Positions 1-8,756 of a stretch of DNA of 64,000 bases are shown piece after piece; within the stretch, counting starts at the first letter, position 1, and the number at the start of each line of letters is the position of its first letter. A program made the position numbers and the translations under genes. A model generated the notes under the pieces. That model saw nothing but the letters and a program-made list of their open reading frames with translations. It searched no databases and was not told the DNA's origin. The stretch is from contig NZ_JZRB01000015.1 of NCBI RefSeq assembly GCF_000964085.1, forward strand, positions 41,937 through 105,936. Direction: 5' to 3'. This DNA is from Luteibacter yeojuensis (lineage in GTDB: Bacteria; Pseudomonadota; Gammaproteobacteria; Xanthomonadales; Rhodanobacteraceae).

Positions 1-747
1 GCCGACCTCGATGAGGTGCTTGCCCGGGCAAGTGCCCATGGCGTGGGCCGGATGGTGGTTACGGGCGCCTCCCGCGAGGGCAGCGAGCAGGCGCTGGCGC
101 TCGCAAAAAACAGTGGTGGGCGGCTATTTGCGACCGCGGGCGTGCATCCGCACCATGCCGTGGACTACGACGACGAGACCGATGCGCTGCTCCGTCGCCT
201 GGCCCAGGCGCCCGAAGTGCGCGCCGTCGGCGAAACCGGCCTGGACTACAACAGAAATTACTCACCGCGCGAGATCCAGCGCGAGGTGTTTGAGCGTCAG
301 CTCAAAATCGCGGCCGACCTGGGTATGCCGCTGTTCCTGCACCAGCGCGACGCACACCACGACTTCCTCGCCCTGCTTCGCCGCTATCGCGACCGCGTGC
401 CGGCGGCGGTCGTCCACTGCTTCACCGATACCGGCGAGGCGCTGCAGGATTACCTCGACCTCGATTGCCACATCGGCATCACCGGGTGGATCTGCGACGA
501 GCGCCGCGGCGCGCACCTGCGCGAGCTGGTGAAGCGCATCCCCGCCGACCGGCTGATGCTCGAGACCGACGCGCCTTACCTCTTGCCGCGCACGCTGCGG
601 CCGATGCCGAAGGACCGCCGCAACGAGCCCATGTACCTCGGCCACATCCGCGACGAAGTGGCGCGCGACCGGGGCGAGCTGCCCATGGCCGTCACCGAGG
701 CCTCGACGCTCACCGCCGAGGCGTTTTTCCGCCTTCCTGCCGCCTGA
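1..747 (+). CDS. tatD: TatD family metal-dependent hydrolase (5' end cut by window edge)
   Basis: Metal-dependent deoxyribonuclease of the TatD family, a cytoplasmic TIM-barrel hydrolase linked to 3'-5' DNA/RNA trimming and repair. The frame is open from base 1, giving 248 visible residues; E. coli TatD has 260, so only about a dozen N-terminal residues are missing and the true start is outside the window. Visible family motifs are the AGVHPH segment, GETGLDY with the metal-binding glutamate, the H in VVHCFTDT, and ETDAPYLLP near the C-terminus. An internal GTG at base 16 is in frame but is probably not the start because the homologous sequence continues upstream. It converges with the antiporter, whose stop lies 3 bases away. 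TatD itself is more likely than the paralogues YcfH or YjjV because of its close resemblance around the HPH and ETGLDY motifs. Confidence 0.88.
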   Translation, partial: ADLDEVLARASAHGVGRMVVTGASREGSEQALALAKNSGGRLFATAGVHPHHAVDYDDETDALLRRLAQAPEVRAVGETGLDYNRNYSPREIQREVFERQLKIAADLGMPLFLHQRDAHHDFLALLRRYRDRVPAAVVHCFTDTGEALQDYLDLDCHIGITGWICDERRGAHLRELVKRIPADRLMLETDAPYLLPRTLRPMPKDRRNEPMYLGHIRDEVARDRGELPMAVTEASTLTAEAFFRLPAA

Positions 748-750
748 GCG

Positions 751-2409
751 TCACTCCGCGCCGAGGCCAGTGATCGCGGTTTCGGCGAGGTCCACCTCGC
801 GCATCACCGTGCGCATGGTCTCGTCATTGATGGCGTGCTTGCGGCGCAGCTCGAACAGCTCGCGCCGCTCGGCGCGCAACGCGGCAAGGCGCATGTCACG
901 CTCCAGCTTCGCCTCGGTGCGCGCGGCACCCGCCCCGTCGCCCTCTTCACCCGCCGCGAGCAAGCGTTGCTGGTACGCGGCCATGACCCGCGCCGCGACG
1001 CGCGACGCCAGCGCGATCGACTCCGCGTCGCCGCCGTCTTCCATGCGCTTCTGTTCGTCGGCGATGCCACGCAAGGCCGCTTCCGCGGCAAGTGAACGCG
1101 CCATGCGTTCCTCGCGTACCGCCGGGTCTTCGCTGGGCAACTTCAGGCCTTTCACCGCCATCGGCAGGCCCACCACGCCAATGAGGAGCGTGCACAGGAT
1201 GACGCCTGTGGCGAGGAAGATCAGCAAATCGCGCACCGGGAACGGCACGCCGGCCGATTTCGCCAGCGGGATCGACAGCACGCCCGCCATGGTCACCGCG
1301 CCGCGCACGCCAGCGAGCGCCGTGGTCCAGATCAGCCGAGTCCCCATTGGCGGGCGAGGCGCACCGCGGCGTGCGGCACGCAGCAGGATGAAACGCCACG
1401 AGAGCCATACCCACGCGAAACGCAGCAGCACCAGCGCCAGCGTGATCGCGACGACGTAGGCGGCGAGGTACCACAGCTCGCCGCCGCCGGCCTGCTGCAG
1501 GTCGGTGCGCGCGCCGTCGAGGATGCCCGGCAGCTGCATGCCGAGCAGGAGGAAGATCAGGCCGTTGAACGTGAACTCCACCATGGACCACACCGCGAAG
1601 TTCTGCATACGCGTGGCGGCGTAGCCGTTGCGGAGCACGCCACCGGTATTCATCATCATGCCGGCCGCCACGGCGGCGAGGATGCCCGAAACGTGGAAGT
1701 GCTCGGCGAGCAGGTAGGCCGCGAAGGGGATAAGCAACAGCAGGCCCACCTGCGTCGCAGGCTCCATTTCACCGCCCCAGCGCACCAGCCGGCGCAACAG
1801 CATGCCAAACGCATACGCGACCAGCGCGCCCGCGGCCAGGCCGCCTAGCGCCGTGGCCATGAAATCGCGCGCGGCACCCAGCACCGAGAACTTGCCCGTC
1901 AGTTCCGCCGCGACGGCGAACTGCAGCGCGACGAGGCCCGACGCATCGTTGAGCAAGGCTTCGCCGGAAAGGATATGCATGAGGCGCGACGGCATCCGCG
2001 TACCGCCGGTAACCGCCGACGTGGCCACCGCATCGGTGGGCGAGAGCACCGCCGCGAGTGCGAACGCCACTGCGAGCGGCACGGTGGGGATCATCCAGTG
2101 CACGAAGTAACCCACGCCCACGATCGTGAAGAACACCAGGCCAACGGCCAGCGCCAGGATCGGGCCGCGCAGCGAAAGCATTTCGCGACGGGGAAAGCGC
2201 CAGCCATCGGCGAAGAGCAAGGGGGGAATAAACAGCAGGAAGAAAATCTCGGGGTCGAATTCCACGTGCAGCCCCATCGTCCCTGCCAGCAAGGCGCCCA
2301 GCGCGATCTGCACCACGGGCAGCGGCGGCCGGAATGGCAGGATGCGGACAAGCGCGCCCGACAGCGCCACGACGAGAAGGAGGACAAGCACGGTGATGAC
2401 CAGTTCCAT
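751..2409 (-). CDS. CPA1-family Na+/H+ antiporter
   Basis: Inner-membrane monovalent cation/proton antiporter (552 residues) expected to exchange Na+ (or K+) for H+ in pH and salt homeostasis. About a dozen hydrophobic segments fill residues 1-415. CPA1 signatures are visible: FLLFIPPLLFADG in an early helix, LSPTDAVAT in the mid-protein, and GEALLNDASGLV carrying the conserved Asn-Asp pair of the exchange site. A charged, probably helical cytoplasmic tail follows from about residue 420, as in YjcE-like bacterial members. The ATG at 2409 is the first codon of the hydrophobic N-terminus. It is a single-gene unit facing the TatD gene tail to tail. The transported ion cannot be read from sequence. 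Confidence 0.9.
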   Translation of the reverse strand: MELVITVLVLLLVVALSGALVRILPFRPPLPVVQIALGALLAGTMGLHVEFDPEIFFLLFIPPLLFADGWRFPRREMLSLRGPILALAVGLVFFTIVGVGYFVHWMIPTVPLAVAFALAAVLSPTDAVATSAVTGGTRMPSRLMHILSGEALLNDASGLVALQFAVAAELTGKFSVLGAARDFMATALGGLAAGALVAYAFGMLLRRLVRWGGEMEPATQVGLLLLIPFAAYLLAEHFHVSGILAAVAAGMMMNTGGVLRNGYAATRMQNFAVWSMVEFTFNGLIFLLLGMQLPGILDGARTDLQQAGGGELWYLAAYVVAITLALVLLRFAWVWLSWRFILLRAARRGAPRPPMGTRLIWTTALAGVRGAVTMAGVLSIPLAKSAGVPFPVRDLLIFLATGVILCTLLIGVVGLPMAVKGLKLPSEDPAVREERMARSLAAEAALRGIADEQKRMEDGGDAESIALASRVAARVMAAYQQRLLAAGEEGDGAGAARTEAKLERDMRLAALRAERRELFELRRKHAINDETMRTVMREVDLAETAITGLGAE

Positions 2410-2553
2410 CCCACGACGCTACGAGACGGTTGCGAGCCGGACAAGAGGCCTATCGTTTTGTCCGTATGATCACTACCTTACAAGAACACAAAAGCATGCC
2501 TAGCCAGGCTCTCTGGTTCCCACGCAGCTTTCCACGGCACGGGTGCAGGAATT

Positions 2554-2576
2554 CGTCTCACGTGAAACATGTTTCA
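2554..2576. promoter_or_regulatory. Near-parS palindrome (possible ParB site)
   Basis: Bases 2554-2569 read CGTCTCACGTGAAACA. This matches the general bacterial parS consensus TGTTNCACGTGAAACA at all fixed positions except 1 and 4. The right half-site GTGAAACA runs on to a third half-site, forming the perfect 14-mer palindrome TGAAACATGTTTCA at 2563-2576. It lies in the gap between the antiporter and the TonB-dependent receptor. The match to parS is seen directly; ParB binding is inference. A local TetR-type operator built on the 14-mer is the main alternative. Confidence 0.45.
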
Positions 2577-2626
2577 TTTAACGACTAACAAGAATCGCAA
2601 GTTCTCCCCGTCGCGCGACGATGAAG

Positions 2627-2658
2627 CGCGGTGCGACTGGACCCCACGTCGCACCGCG
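2627..2658. repeat. Perfect 11-bp inverted repeat (hairpin) upstream of the Oar-like receptor
   Basis: Arms CGCGGTGCGAC (2627-2637) and GTCGCACCGCG (2648-2658) are exactly complementary around a 10-base loop. The hairpin sits about 175 bases before the receptor start and has no T-run on either strand, so it is not a classical terminator. It could be part of a 5' leader or a protein-binding site. The rest of the 423-base gap 2410-2832 shows only the parS-like site described separately. Confidence 0.5.
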
Positions 2659-2832
2659 TATGCATGACCCTTGCGAATCAGCCGCACGCAACCCGTCTAC
2701 GTCCTTGCGTTCATGAACCGCGCATTGAGTACGGTTATCGGCGCAGCGTAGTTTCACCCCGCTTGTTGCAGTTTCGTTAATGCGACATGCCATTCGGTTT
2801 TGCATCGTTTGGCCTTTGGCCGGGGAGAATTG

Positions 2833-5800
2833 ATGAACACGCGTCACACGAACAGGCAGCCACGCCGGCGCACCCTTGCGCTTGCCGTGGCGATCGGTCT
2901 TGGCTTCGCCAGCACCGCCGCTCTTGCCCAGAGCACCGCCGGTAGCATCTTTGGTACCGCGCAACCGGGGACCACCGTCACCGCCACCAACGCGGGCAGC
3001 GGCGTGAGCCGCTCGGCCACGGTGGGCGCCGATGGCAAGTTCAACATCGTGTCGCTGCTGCCGGGCAGCTACAAAGTGACCACGAGCGGCGGCACCAGCA
3101 CCTCGCGCGATGTGCAGGTCGTGGCCGGCCAGGGGTTCAACGTGAACCTCGTGGCGCAGCCCGCCAGTGAAGCCAAGAGCGCGGAGGATCTGTCCGCTGT
3201 CTCCGTCACCGCCAACGCGCTGCCGCCCATCGACGTGGCATCCGCGCAGACCAGCACGGTGATGACCGCCGAGCAGATCAAGCAGCTGCCGCTGGCCCGC
3301 AACCAGACGGCCGTGGCGCTGCTGGCGCCGGGCGCCACCAAGGGCGACAGCGCCTTCGGCAACCTGGCATCGTTCAGCGGTGCGTCGGTGGCCGAGAACA
3401 GCTACTACGTGAACGGCTTCAACGTTACCAACTTCTTCCAGAGCCTCACGTACTCCCAGGTGCCCTTCGAAGCGATCGACTCGGAAGATATCCAGGACGG
3501 TGGCTACGGCGCCGAGTACGGCAACTCCACCGGCGGCGTGATCTCGGTCAACACCAAGCGCGGCACCAACACGTGGCAGGGTGGCGTCGACTTCACCTGG
3601 AACCCCTACCAGCTGCAGGCCAAGCAGCCGAACGTCTACCTGCAAAATGGCGCGCTGCTGCAGAACAACCGCCACAACAGCAACTACGTGATCGGCAACA
3701 ACGGCACCGGCAACGCCAACGATTTCGGCCAGCGCTGGAACGCCTGGCTGGGCGGCCCGCTGATCAAGGACAAGCTGTTCATGTTCGCCCTCGTCGGCGG
3801 CACGCGCACGGCGGATGAGCACTACGGTGATACCACCGGTGGCGGCGACTACAACAAGACCACCATCAAGGATCCGCGCTACCTGGTGAAGCTCGACTGG
3901 AACATCAACGAGAACAATATCCTCGAGTACACCGGGTTCAGCGATACCACCACGCAGCAGCAGAGCATCTACGGCTACGAGTACGACGACAACGGCCAGC
4001 CGCACCGCGACGATTACCTCGGCCAGGTGTACAACAAGGGTGGCGGCATGACCAACATCCTGAAGTACACCAACTACATCACCGATGACCTCACCCTCAC
4101 CGCGCAGTTCGGCAAGAGCACCAACAAGCGCGTGAGCACGGCCACGGCCGCCAACGGCATCGTCGAGACCTACGATGGCAACATCTTCGACGCCGCCAAT
4201 TCGCCGGGCTGCCCCTCCATCACCGATTCGCGCACGCCGGTGACGAACGGCGCCGCCGGTTACCCGCACTGCTCGTTCGCCGGCTCGCTGAACACGCCGG
4301 ATGGTGAAGACAAACGCGAAGCCGGCCGCATCGACCTCGAGTACCACATCGGTGACCACGAGATTAAGGGCGGCTGGGCACGCGACCACTTCAAGACCGA
4401 TACCGGCACCGCCTACGAGGGTGGCGCGCTGTACACGTACAGCTCCATCCCGGCATCGATCCTCGGCCACGACCCAGGCCTGGACCCCGCCGACAGCGTG
4501 GTCCGCCAGACCATCTTCGCGACGGGTGCCCGCGTCGGCATCACGCAGCGCTCGTACTACCTGCAGGATAACTGGCACGTCACCGACAACTTCATGGCCC
4601 GCATCGGCGTGCGCAACGACGGCTTCGAGAACACGAACAGCCTGGGCCAGACGTACGTGAAGCAGGTGCACAGCTGGCAGCCGCGCCTGGGCTTCTCGTG
4701 GGACGTGCACGGCGATTCCACGCTGAAGATCTATGGCAGCGCGGGCGATTACTCGCTGCCGCTCGACGGCAACGTGGCACTTCGCGGCGCCGCCGCGTCG
4801 CTGTACCAGATCAAGTACTTCAGCTACACCGGCGTCGACCCGCTCACCGGCGCACCGCTGGGCCTTGGCGCCCTGCCCGACGCCTACGCGGCGGCGTTCC
4901 CGGCGCGCACCGGCACCACGTATGCCAACGGCGAGGCCGGCCAGGTGCCGAACCCGTCGGCGGTCGCGACCAAGGACCTCAAGCCATTCAAGCAGCGTGA
5001 GTTCATCCTCGGCGCGCAGCAGCAGGTGGCCGACTGGACCCTGGGCGTGAAGGCCATCTACCGGAAAATCCTCACCGGCATCGACGACTCGTGCGATTTC
5101 CGCCCGATCGCCAAGGCGGCCAACGCGCAGTACGGCCTGAACCTCGACACCACCAGCCTGACGCCGGAAGCGTCGAACGTGCCGGGCTGCTACATCTTCA
5201 ACCCGGGCAGCGCCGTGACCCTCACCACCCCGGTGGACGCCACGGGCCAGCTGTACAACATCCACCTGACGGGCGCCGACGTGGGCGAGCCGAAGTACAA
5301 GCGCGCCTACGAGGCCCTGCAGCTTACGGCCGAGCGCAACTTCGACAACACCTGGTACCTCAAGGCGTCGTACGTGTGGTCGCACCTGCGCGGCAACTCG
5401 GAAGGCGGCGTGGACTCGAGCAACGGCCAGGCCGATACCGGCACGACGGAACTGTTCGATTACCCGGAGATCATGGCCGGCTCGAACGGCAACCTGCCGA
5501 ACGATCGCAAGCACACGTTCAAGATCTATGGCGCATGGCAGATCAACGACGAATGGCTGGTGGGCGCCAATGGCGTGTTCCAGACCGGCCGCCCGGAGAA
5601 CTGCTACGGCCTGAACCCGATCGACAGCCAGGTGAACGGCGGCTATGGCTCGGGTGCCTACCTGTACTGCAGCGGCATGATCGTGAAGCGTGGCTCCGTG
5701 GGCCGCACGCCGTCGTACTGGAACATGGACCTGAACGCGTCGTACAAGCCGCAGTGGGCGAAGGGCGTCACGCTTTCGGCCAGCGTCTTCAACGTGTTCA

Positions 5801-5943
5801 ACAAGCAGCACACGACGACGATCAACGAAGTGGGCGAAGACCCGAACGGCGCGCCGCTGACGGACAGCACGTACAAGATCCCGACGAGCTTCCAGACGCC
5901 GCGTTACGTGCAGGTCTCGGCCGAGTACGACTTCTCGCTGTAA
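2833..5943 (+). CDS. Oar-like TonB-dependent receptor with N-terminal carboxypeptidase-regulatory-like domain
   Basis: Outer-membrane TonB-dependent receptor of the Oar type, 1036 residues from the chosen ATG. That start follows GGGGAGAATTG and precedes a clear signal peptide (basic MNTRHTNRQPRRR, hydrophobic stretch, cleavage after ALAQ). An upstream in-frame ATG at 2800 would bury the signal peptide and is rejected. A Big/carboxypeptidase-regulatory-like beta domain occupies about residues 30-105, and a plug domain follows (TAEQIKQLPLARNQ, later GGYGAEYGNSTGGVISVNTKRGTN). The rest is a beta-barrel ending in the aromatic C-terminal strand VSAEYDFSL. Members are abundant in Xanthomonadales and are thought to import larger substrates or peptides; the ligand here is unknown. 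It is monocistronic, with a strong terminator at 6016-6044. Confidence 0.9.
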   Translation: MNTRHTNRQPRRRTLALAVAIGLGFASTAALAQSTAGSIFGTAQPGTTVTATNAGSGVSRSATVGADGKFNIVSLLPGSYKVTTSGGTSTSRDVQVVAGQGFNVNLVAQPASEAKSAEDLSAVSVTANALPPIDVASAQTSTVMTAEQIKQLPLARNQTAVALLAPGATKGDSAFGNLASFSGASVAENSYYVNGFNVTNFFQSLTYSQVPFEAIDSEDIQDGGYGAEYGNSTGGVISVNTKRGTNTWQGGVDFTWNPYQLQAKQPNVYLQNGALLQNNRHNSNYVIGNNGTGNANDFGQRWNAWLGGPLIKDKLFMFALVGGTRTADEHYGDTTGGGDYNKTTIKDPRYLVKLDWNINENNILEYTGFSDTTTQQQSIYGYEYDDNGQPHRDDYLGQVYNKGGGMTNILKYTNYITDDLTLTAQFGKSTNKRVSTATAANGIVETYDGNIFDAANSPGCPSITDSRTPVTNGAAGYPHCSFAGSLNTPDGEDKREAGRIDLEYHIGDHEIKGGWARDHFKTDTGTAYEGGALYTYSSIPASILGHDPGLDPADSVVRQTIFATGARVGITQRSYYLQDNWHVTDNFMARIGVRNDGFENTNSLGQTYVKQVHSWQPRLGFSWDVHGDSTLKIYGSAGDYSLPLDGNVALRGAAASLYQIKYFSYTGVDPLTGAPLGLGALPDAYAAAFPARTGTTYANGEAGQVPNPSAVATKDLKPFKQREFILGAQQQVADWTLGVKAIYRKILTGIDDSCDFRPIAKAANAQYGLNLDTTSLTPEASNVPGCYIFNPGSAVTLTTPVDATGQLYNIHLTGADVGEPKYKRAYEALQLTAERNFDNTWYLKASYVWSHLRGNSEGGVDSSNGQADTGTTELFDYPEIMAGSNGNLPNDRKHTFKIYGAWQINDEWLVGANGVFQTGRPENCYGLNPIDSQVNGGYGSGAYLYCSGMIVKRGSVGRTPSYWNMDLNASYKPQWAKGVTLSASVFNVFNKQHTTTINEVGEDPNGAPLTDSTYKIPTSFQTPRYVQVSAEYDFSL

Positions 5944-6015
5944 CGGTTCACCACAAGAAGACAGGGCGCGCGGGACCCCTCCCAACCCGCGCCGCCTTGC
6001 AGATCTCCCCGGATC

Positions 6016-6044
6016 GCCGCCCGCTCCCACGGGCGGCTTTTTTT
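6016..6044 (+). terminator. Rho-independent terminator of the Oar-like receptor
   Basis: An 8-bp stem GCCGCCCG/CGGGCGGC with a 6-base loop is followed directly by seven T residues. It lies 73 bases after the receptor stop codon. Confidence 0.9.
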
Positions 6045-6255
6045 GGTTCATTCGCGTATGCGAATGCGTGAATCCAGCGGCTTGCGCCGCCTTAGGCTGG
6101 TGCGATGTCGCGAGTCGGCGACGGGTAGGCCCTTGGTGCCGCCAGTCGCGGACCTTCGGACCGGGCCGTAGCTCCGCTATCGCTTTGACATCACGTTGCG
6201 CGGCCCTCCGCTCATGTCGGCCCCAAGGGCCCACCCGACGCCGAGTCCATGCGCC
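6045..6255. repeat. Dispersed non-coding repeat, copy A
   Basis: This ~200 bp stretch reappears as its reverse complement at about 6560-6772. Shared blocks include ATGAGCGGAGGGCC, CGGCCCGGTCCGAAGGTCCG, GCGACTGGCGGCACCAAGGG and GGCGGCGCAAGCCGCTGG. Each copy also has its own dyad, with a TAGGCCCTTGG-type arm facing CCAAGGGCCC. No credible coding frame runs through it, although out-of-frame ORFs give look-alike peptides in both copies. The 900-base gap 5944-6843 consists of the receptor terminator, this copy, about 300 bases with nothing recognisable, and copy B. Confidence 0.75.
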
Positions 6256-6559
6256 TGGTTTCGTGCGGCAAAACGAGAGGGTCTTTGAACGCACACGGTC
6301 GCGTATGACTCAGCGCGCTGCATATACAACGGCGCAATCTCCCGCTGTTGCAGCGCACGTTCCAGGATTGCGTCCTGGCAAGGGATGACAACGCATGGCC
6401 GCAGCGCGGTGTGCCGTGACGCACGCCGGCCACGGGGGCTCGTTACTTACGCTTACCTCACCCCCGCTGGATCGCCACTGCAGCGCTACATGGCTATACG
6501 AGCGTGATGCCAAGCAGCACCGGAGCACCGGCTTGTGCCCCAAGACACGGGTCACGTGG

Positions 6560-6772
6560 CCTCGGGGGCGGGCAGGCCCTTGGGGCCGACATGAGCGGAG
6601 GGCCGCCATGCGCAACGGCTATTGCGAGAAAGGCGCTACGGCCCGGTCCGAAGGTCCGCGACTGGCGGCACCAAGGGCCTGCCCGCCCCCGACTGCCAAA
6701 ACGCCACCAGCCTTGGGCGGCGCAAGCCGCTGGTTACATGCATTCGCCTTAGCGAATGAACCGATGCACCCA
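6560..6772. repeat. Dispersed non-coding repeat, copy B (inverted relative to copy A)
   Basis: This is the reverse-orientation partner of the repeat at 6045-6255, sharing all major blocks with scattered substitutions and a few short length differences. Together the two copies form a large inverted repeat around bases 6256-6559. The outer ends both carry ATTCGC...GCGAATGAAC-like sequence, so the whole structure could behave as one MITE-like unit. No transposase is present. Confidence 0.75.
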
Positions 6773-6843
6773 CGCCGCATTCCACGGTAATGCTTGGTTA
6801 GGACGCCACGGCCGCGGCGCCAATGGAACGAATCTGCAAAGTC

Positions 6844-7629
6844 TTACTCGTTCTCGCCCTCGAACCTGAGGTGCTTCACGCTACGGCCATGGCGGCGGAC
6901 CAGCTTCAGGGCTTCGACACCGACCTTGATATGTTTCTCAACGAAGTTGGCCGTGACCGTGGCATCGCTGGCTTCGGTCTTCACGCCCTCGGGAATCATC
7001 GGCTGGTCGGAGACCAACAGCAGCGCGCCGCAGGGGATGTGGTTGGCAAAGCCGGCGGCGAAGATCGTGGCCGTCTCCATGTCGATGGCCATGCTGCGCG
7101 TGCGGCGCAGGTAGTCCTTGAACTGCTCGTCGTGTTCCCAAACCCGGCGGTTGGTCGTGTAGACCGTGCCGGTCCAGTAGTCGTGGCCAAGGTCGCGGAT
7201 CATGGTGGACACGGCGCGCTGGAGCTGGAACGCCGGCAGGGCCGGTACCTCGGGCAGCAGGTAGTCGTTCGAGGTGCCCTCGCCGCGGATGGCCGCGATG
7301 GGCAGGATCAGGTCGCCGATGGCGTTCTTGCGCTTCAGGCCGCCGCACTTGCCCAGGAACAGGGCGGCCTTGGGCTCGATGCCGCTGAGCAGGTCCATGA
7401 CCGTCGCGGCGTTGGGGCTGCCCATGCCGAAGTTGATGAGGGTGATGCCGTCGGCCGTGGCGTTGGGCATGGGGCGGTCGCGGCCGCGCACTTCCACGCC
7501 GTTCTCCTCGGCGAAGCGCTCGACGTAATGCCCGAAATTGGTGAGCAGGATGTGCTCGCCAAAGCCGTCCAGTGGGGTGCCGGTGTAGCGCGGCAGCCAG
7601 TTGGACACGATCTCGTTCTTGGTTTTCAT
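6844..7629 (-). CDS. amn: AMP nucleosidase, short form
   Basis: Predicted AMP nucleosidase (261 residues), hydrolysing AMP to adenine and ribose-5-phosphate in cytoplasmic purine salvage and adenylate control. It corresponds to the C-terminal nucleoside-phosphorylase-fold domain of E. coli Amn (484 residues) and lacks that enzyme's N-terminal domain, as in related short versions. Recognisable stretches are LLTNFGHYVERFAE, INFGMGSPNAATVMDLL, ALFLGKCGGL and the base/ribose-binding AIDMETATIFAAG near residue 190. The gene is transcribed away from degV with 180 bases between starts. The family-level call (nucleoside phosphorylase superfamily) is certain; AMP specificity rests on overall resemblance. 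Confidence 0.85.
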   Translation of the reverse strand: MKTKNEIVSNWLPRYTGTPLDGFGEHILLTNFGHYVERFAEENGVEVRGRDRPMPNATADGITLINFGMGSPNAATVMDLLSGIEPKAALFLGKCGGLKRKNAIGDLILPIAAIRGEGTSNDYLLPEVPALPAFQLQRAVSTMIRDLGHDYWTGTVYTTNRRVWEHDEQFKDYLRRTRSMAIDMETATIFAAGFANHIPCGALLLVSDQPMIPEGVKTEASDATVTANFVEKHIKVGVEALKLVRRHGRSVKHLRFEGENE

Positions 7630-7809
7630 GCGGGAATCCGGTGCGAAAGCGCCGCCGGGGAGGGGGCTCGACGGCCTGGCCGGCGGCGGTTACCGGCGAC
7701 GCCACGCCGGCAAGATGCCAAATTCATTCGTGCAAGTGTAGCATCCGGCGCTGCGGGGTGGGCAGGGCGCAATGGGTGCCCTGGGCCCCGGCAGGACCGG
7801 GGGTGTGCG

Positions 7810-8754
7810 ATGCGGATTGGCGTGGCGATTGATGCGGCGGTGGATGTACCGCAAGACTTCGTGGAGCGGAACGGCGTCGCCGTGATGCCTATCACCGTGA
7901 AGGTGGACAACCACCGGTTCAAGGACGACCGCGACCCGGCGGAGATCCTGCGCTTCCGCGACCAGAAGCTGGGCAGCCGCAGCCAGTCGGCCGAGACGGA
8001 GCCCTCCAGCGTGGAAGACGTGCAGAACCTCTTCCTGGGCCGCATGGTCAAGGACTACGACTGTGTCGTGTGCCTCACCATCATGGCCACGCGCAGCCCC
8101 ATCCACGACAACGTGATCAAGGCCAGCTTCGCCATCCTGAAGAACTACCGGCCCATCCGCGAGGCCGCGGGCATCAGCGGGCCGTTCCTCATGCGCGTGG
8201 TGGATACCCGCAACATCTTCGCCGGCTCGGCGCCCGCCGTGGCCGAGGCCGTCCGCATGATCCAGGCCGGCAAGTCGCCCGCGGAAGTGCGTGAGCGCGC
8301 CGCCCACATCGCCGATTGCTCGTACGGCTACATGCTGCCCCGCGACCTGAACTACCTGCGCTCGCGTGCCCGTAGCAAGGGCGACCGCAGCGTCAGCTTC
8401 CTCAGCTCCATGCTCGGCACCGCCCTCGACATCAAGCCGATCCTCCGCGCCCACCGCGGCGAAACGGGCCCGGTGGGCAAGGTACGCGGCTTCGAGCATG
8501 GCGCGCAGGTGCTGTTCGAATACGCGGCCAAGCGCGTGCAGGCCGGGCTGCTGGTGCCCTGCCTGTCGCTGAGCTACGGCGGCGAGCTGGACGAGATGCG
8601 CAACCTGCCCGGCTACACCGCCCTCACCCGCATCTGCGGCGACGCGGGCGTCGAAATGCTGGAGACCCCCATGAGCATCACCGGCATGGTCAACGTGGGC
8701 GAAGGCGCGATGACGCTGGGCTTCGCCTCCGAAGAGCACGTGGCCGAGTTCTGA
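7810..8754 (+). CDS. DegV family fatty-acid-binding protein
   Basis: DegV-fold protein (314 residues) of the family that binds a fatty acid and, in Gram-positives, feeds fatty-acid kinase. The ATG at 7810 begins MRIGVAIDAAVDVPQDF, the conserved first strand with the DegV pattern of Asp followed by a small-residue segment. Other family-like segments are AVMPITVKVDNHRFKDD, the ligand-pocket SQSAETEPSS and the domain-2 start SSMLGTALDIKPIL. The open frame runs upstream into non-homologous sequence, so the downstream ATG is used. The next gene starts 2 bases after its stop, so the two are probably co-transcribed. No kinase partner is nearby. Confidence 0.87.
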   Translation: MRIGVAIDAAVDVPQDFVERNGVAVMPITVKVDNHRFKDDRDPAEILRFRDQKLGSRSQSAETEPSSVEDVQNLFLGRMVKDYDCVVCLTIMATRSPIHDNVIKASFAILKNYRPIREAAGISGPFLMRVVDTRNIFAGSAPAVAEAVRMIQAGKSPAEVRERAAHIADCSYGYMLPRDLNYLRSRARSKGDRSVSFLSSMLGTALDIKPILRAHRGETGPVGKVRGFEHGAQVLFEYAAKRVQAGLLVPCLSLSYGGELDEMRNLPGYTALTRICGDAGVEMLETPMSITGMVNVGEGAMTLGFASEEHVAEF

Positions 8755-8756
8755 GG

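Noticed and set aside
2578..6294. Very long open frame (over 1200 codons) on the minus strand opposite the Oar-like receptor
   Set aside because: It is the GC-rich antisense shadow of the receptor gene; the translation lacks domains, is rich in Arg/Ala/Val/Gly and runs through the terminator and repeat copy A.
6068..6790. Several 70-130 codon frames in the repeat region before the AMP nucleosidase
   Set aside because: The frames lie in the inverted repeat copies, give similar arginine- and proline-rich peptides from both copies, and have no ribosome sites or domains.
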